This document shows, piece by piece, positions 18,984-20,672 of a stretch of 20,672 nucleotides of DNA. How positions within the stretch are numbered: position 1 is the stretch's first letter; the number at the start of each line of letters is the position of its first letter. The stretch is from assembly GCA_000969725.1 (NCBI GenBank), contig JXSR01S017427.1. One strand, 5' to 3'. Source of the DNA: Ophiothrix spiculata (Eukaryota > Echinodermata > Ophiuroidea > Amphilepidida > Ophiotrichidae). The position numbers were made by a program, and so were the translations under genes. A model generated the notes under the pieces. It had not been told where the DNA came from. It saw nothing but the letters and a program-made list of their open reading frames with translations, and did no database searches.

Positions 18984-19259
18984 AAATGAAGCGCCCCCTG
19001 CATGTCACCCATGACTTTTGATTTTTGGGGCTTATTGGGTTCGTTTTGGGTAGATATGAATCCCTCTTATAGCCATTTGTTGAATAGCTGATCCCGAATA
19101 CAACATGTAGGCCTATATATAGTATGCATATGATTTTTTATCCATTTTTGGTGGCAAAACAATTTTTTCACAAAATACACTTGAAAACACTTTTAGATAG
19201 TCATATTCCATCATTTTTATGCTGTTTTTACTATAAACCATTTTTGATCAAAATCTTAT
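18984..19259 (+). repeat. Dispersed repeat, copy 2 (unsplit)
   Basis: It starts AAATGAAGCGCCCCCTG and runs collinear with 15374..15668, through TTAGATAGT, TTTATGCTGTTTTTAC and ATAAACCATTTTTGATC. At 19256..19261 it reads TTATTG where copy 1 is interrupted, so this is a natural empty site. Similarity fades after about 19290. Confidence 0.75.
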
Positions 19260-19745
19260 TGCATTACTTTCAGAAGTTAAGCATCTTTGATCTATCAAAA
19301 AAGGTAGTTTTAAAATTGTAGAGGGCAGTATGATTCACTGTCGCCTGGAGTTCCTGTGAACATGGTAAGATATCGTGTAATTATAGGTCAGAGTGTCATC
19401 GAATGATTTATACCGCGGGTATAACTTATTATAATCAACATATCTCTTGATAAGAGTTGGTAATATATAGGCCTAATGGTGGACATATCTTCTATATTTT
19501 CTATAAGTTTCGTCAAAATTGTATGCTTCGTTGGTTTGTGCGACATTGCATGATTCCGCTGTGTCTTTTGAATTGTGCAAATAACTATAGATGCAGATTT
19601 AAAATGTGTCTTAAAATATAACTTATCAATCCCTTTCAATATCAAGGCAAAATCAAAATGATAGCAAACAATGCATAAAGAGTAGTAGTATACTAAGTCC
19701 CTTTTCGACCCCCATTTTGTGAGGTACCTATATGATGGCCCCACC
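19260..19745. other. Stretch between the dispersed repeat and the minisatellite
   Basis: It includes a 13-bp palindrome ATACCGCGGGTAT near 19410. A minus-strand frame (19388..19840) crosses here from the minisatellite but has no family resemblance. No gene called. Confidence 0.4.
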
Positions 19746-19749
19746 TCAG

Positions 19750-20672
19750 GAACCAATGAGCACCCAAAAGAAGCGCAGCTAAACTTGAGCCCATGAGCAC
19801 CCAAATGAGCCAATGAACTGCCAATAGAGTCAATGAGCAAGTTGAAAGAGCCATCAACTCAATGAGCAAATGAATAAGAGCTACCAAAAAACCAATGAGC
19901 ACCAAAAGAACCAATGAGCACCAAAAGAACCAATTATCAGCACCTAAAAGAGCCTCAAAATGAGCCCATGAGCGTTGCGGGACCAGCCTCTGAAGTAGCC
20001 TCATTCACTTTGTTTTTACTCGCACCATGTATATATTCTGCACCTCATGACTTTGTTGTCGTCGTGATGGCGACGAATGACTTCACTGCAATGCGAGTTT
20101 ATCTTCATCCTTTGAAGTCTTCACTAGAAAGGGAGAAAGAAAGAAAGAAAAAAACCAACAACACCAAATGATCCAGTGACCAATTAAGAGCATGCACCCA
20201 AAAGAACCAAAGAGCACCCAAATGAGCCAATGAGCATCCGAAAGAGCAATGAGCATCTAAAAGAGCCACCAAAAAAGCCAATGAGCACCAAATGTGCCAA
20301 TGAGAATGTAAACGAGCCTCAAAATGAGCCCATGAGCACCGTACTGAAAGTCAATGAGCACCTAAAAGAGCCACCAGATGAGCCAGTGAGCACCCAAATG
20401 ATCCAATGACCCATTAAGATCACCCAAAAAAGCCAAAGAGCACCCAACAGAGCCAATGAGCACCTAAAAGAGCCACCAAATGAGCTCTTGAGCACCCAAA
20501 TGAGCCAATGAGCACTGAAAAGAGCCAATTGGTAACTTAAGAGCATCTAAAGAGCAGTCCGAAGAGCCAATGAGCCTAGCCAATGAGCCTCCAAAAGAGC
20601 CAATTATGAGCACCAAATGAGTCAACTAGCACCTATAAAAGAGCTACCAAATGAACCCATGAGCACCTAAAA
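19750..20672 (+). repeat. Degenerate minisatellite (CCAATGAGCACCCAAAAGAG units), running off the window
   Basis: Units near CCAATGAGCACCCAAAAGAG, about 20-22 bp and variable (AAATGAGCC, CACCTAAAAGAGCCACC), fill both flanks of a non-repetitive patch at about 19975..20165. The array continues past 20672. Minus-strand frames here read as repetitive LIGSFGAHWL-like strings and are by-products of the array. Confidence 0.85.
19975..20165 (+). other. Non-repetitive patch interrupting the minisatellite, possibly a short insertion
   Basis: It begins about GTTGCGGGACCAGCC and ends in GAAAGAAAGAAAGAAAAAAA. The interior (GTTGTCGTCGTGATGGCGACG) is CpG-richer than the array. The A-rich tail suggests a SINE-like insertion, but no A/B boxes or clear duplication were found. 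Confidence 0.4.

Noticed and set aside
19388-20546. Long minus-strand frames of hydrophobic repeats (LIGSFGAHWL-like).
   Set aside because: They are translations of the minisatellite; other frames stay open for the same reason.
1-20672. A search by eye for reverse transcriptase, LTR pairs, integrase or capsid-type frames.
   Set aside because: No long frame or terminal direct-repeat pair of that kind was seen. The mobile elements here are short DNA transposons and one SINE.

Overview
The window is animal nuclear DNA: AT-rich, intron-bearing, almost all non-coding, and dense in short inverted-repeat transposons. The words TACATGTA and AGGCCTA recur throughout, and the only recognisable gene resembles RGS12. 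From memory this texture fits a deuterostome marine invertebrate, most likely an ambulacrarian such as a sea urchin, sea cucumber or acorn worm. That placement is inference.

The one protein-coding gene lies on the minus strand. A single large exon (10293..12377, 695 codons) encodes the N-terminal half of an RGS12/Loco-type regulator of G-protein signalling, with a PDZ domain, a linker, a PTB domain and a long Ser/Pro-rich tail. It ends at a clean splice donor in phase 0. No RGS, RBD or GoLoco coding sequence appears downstream, so positions 1..10292 are read as the first part of an intron of at least 10.3 kb. Upstream (12378..13071) lies the 5' flank, with a perfect GTCACGTGAC palindrome about 0.7 kb from the ATG.

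The intron is a patchwork of non-autonomous DNA transposons whose ends can be read directly: a C-run-rich inverted-repeat element (1290..1845), a foldback element built from about 14-15 bp units (2419..2932), an hAT-type element with 8-bp target duplications that carries a small open reading frame (4203..5189), a Harbinger-type MITE with TAA duplications (5420..5795), a CACTC-ended palindromic MITE (6298..6551), two TTAA-flanked Kolobok-like MITEs (6591..7118 and 8444..8783) and a small CTTAC-ended MITE (9574..9755).

The gene's upstream side (13400..20672) is again repeats: a decayed inverted repeat (13513..14266), an element with 25-bp terminal inverted repeats and three copies of one 15-mer (14415..15366), an ACACTC-ended element whose empty site survives in a second repeat copy 3.6 kb away and which hosts a tRNA-derived SINE plus a Met-tRNA-like sequence (15669..17108), a G-run MITE (17796..17974), an element with a tandemly duplicated inverted-repeat arm (18478..18926), and a degenerate minisatellite that runs off the right edge (about 19750..20672). 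No autonomous transposase, reverse transcriptase, LTR element or CRISPR array was seen.
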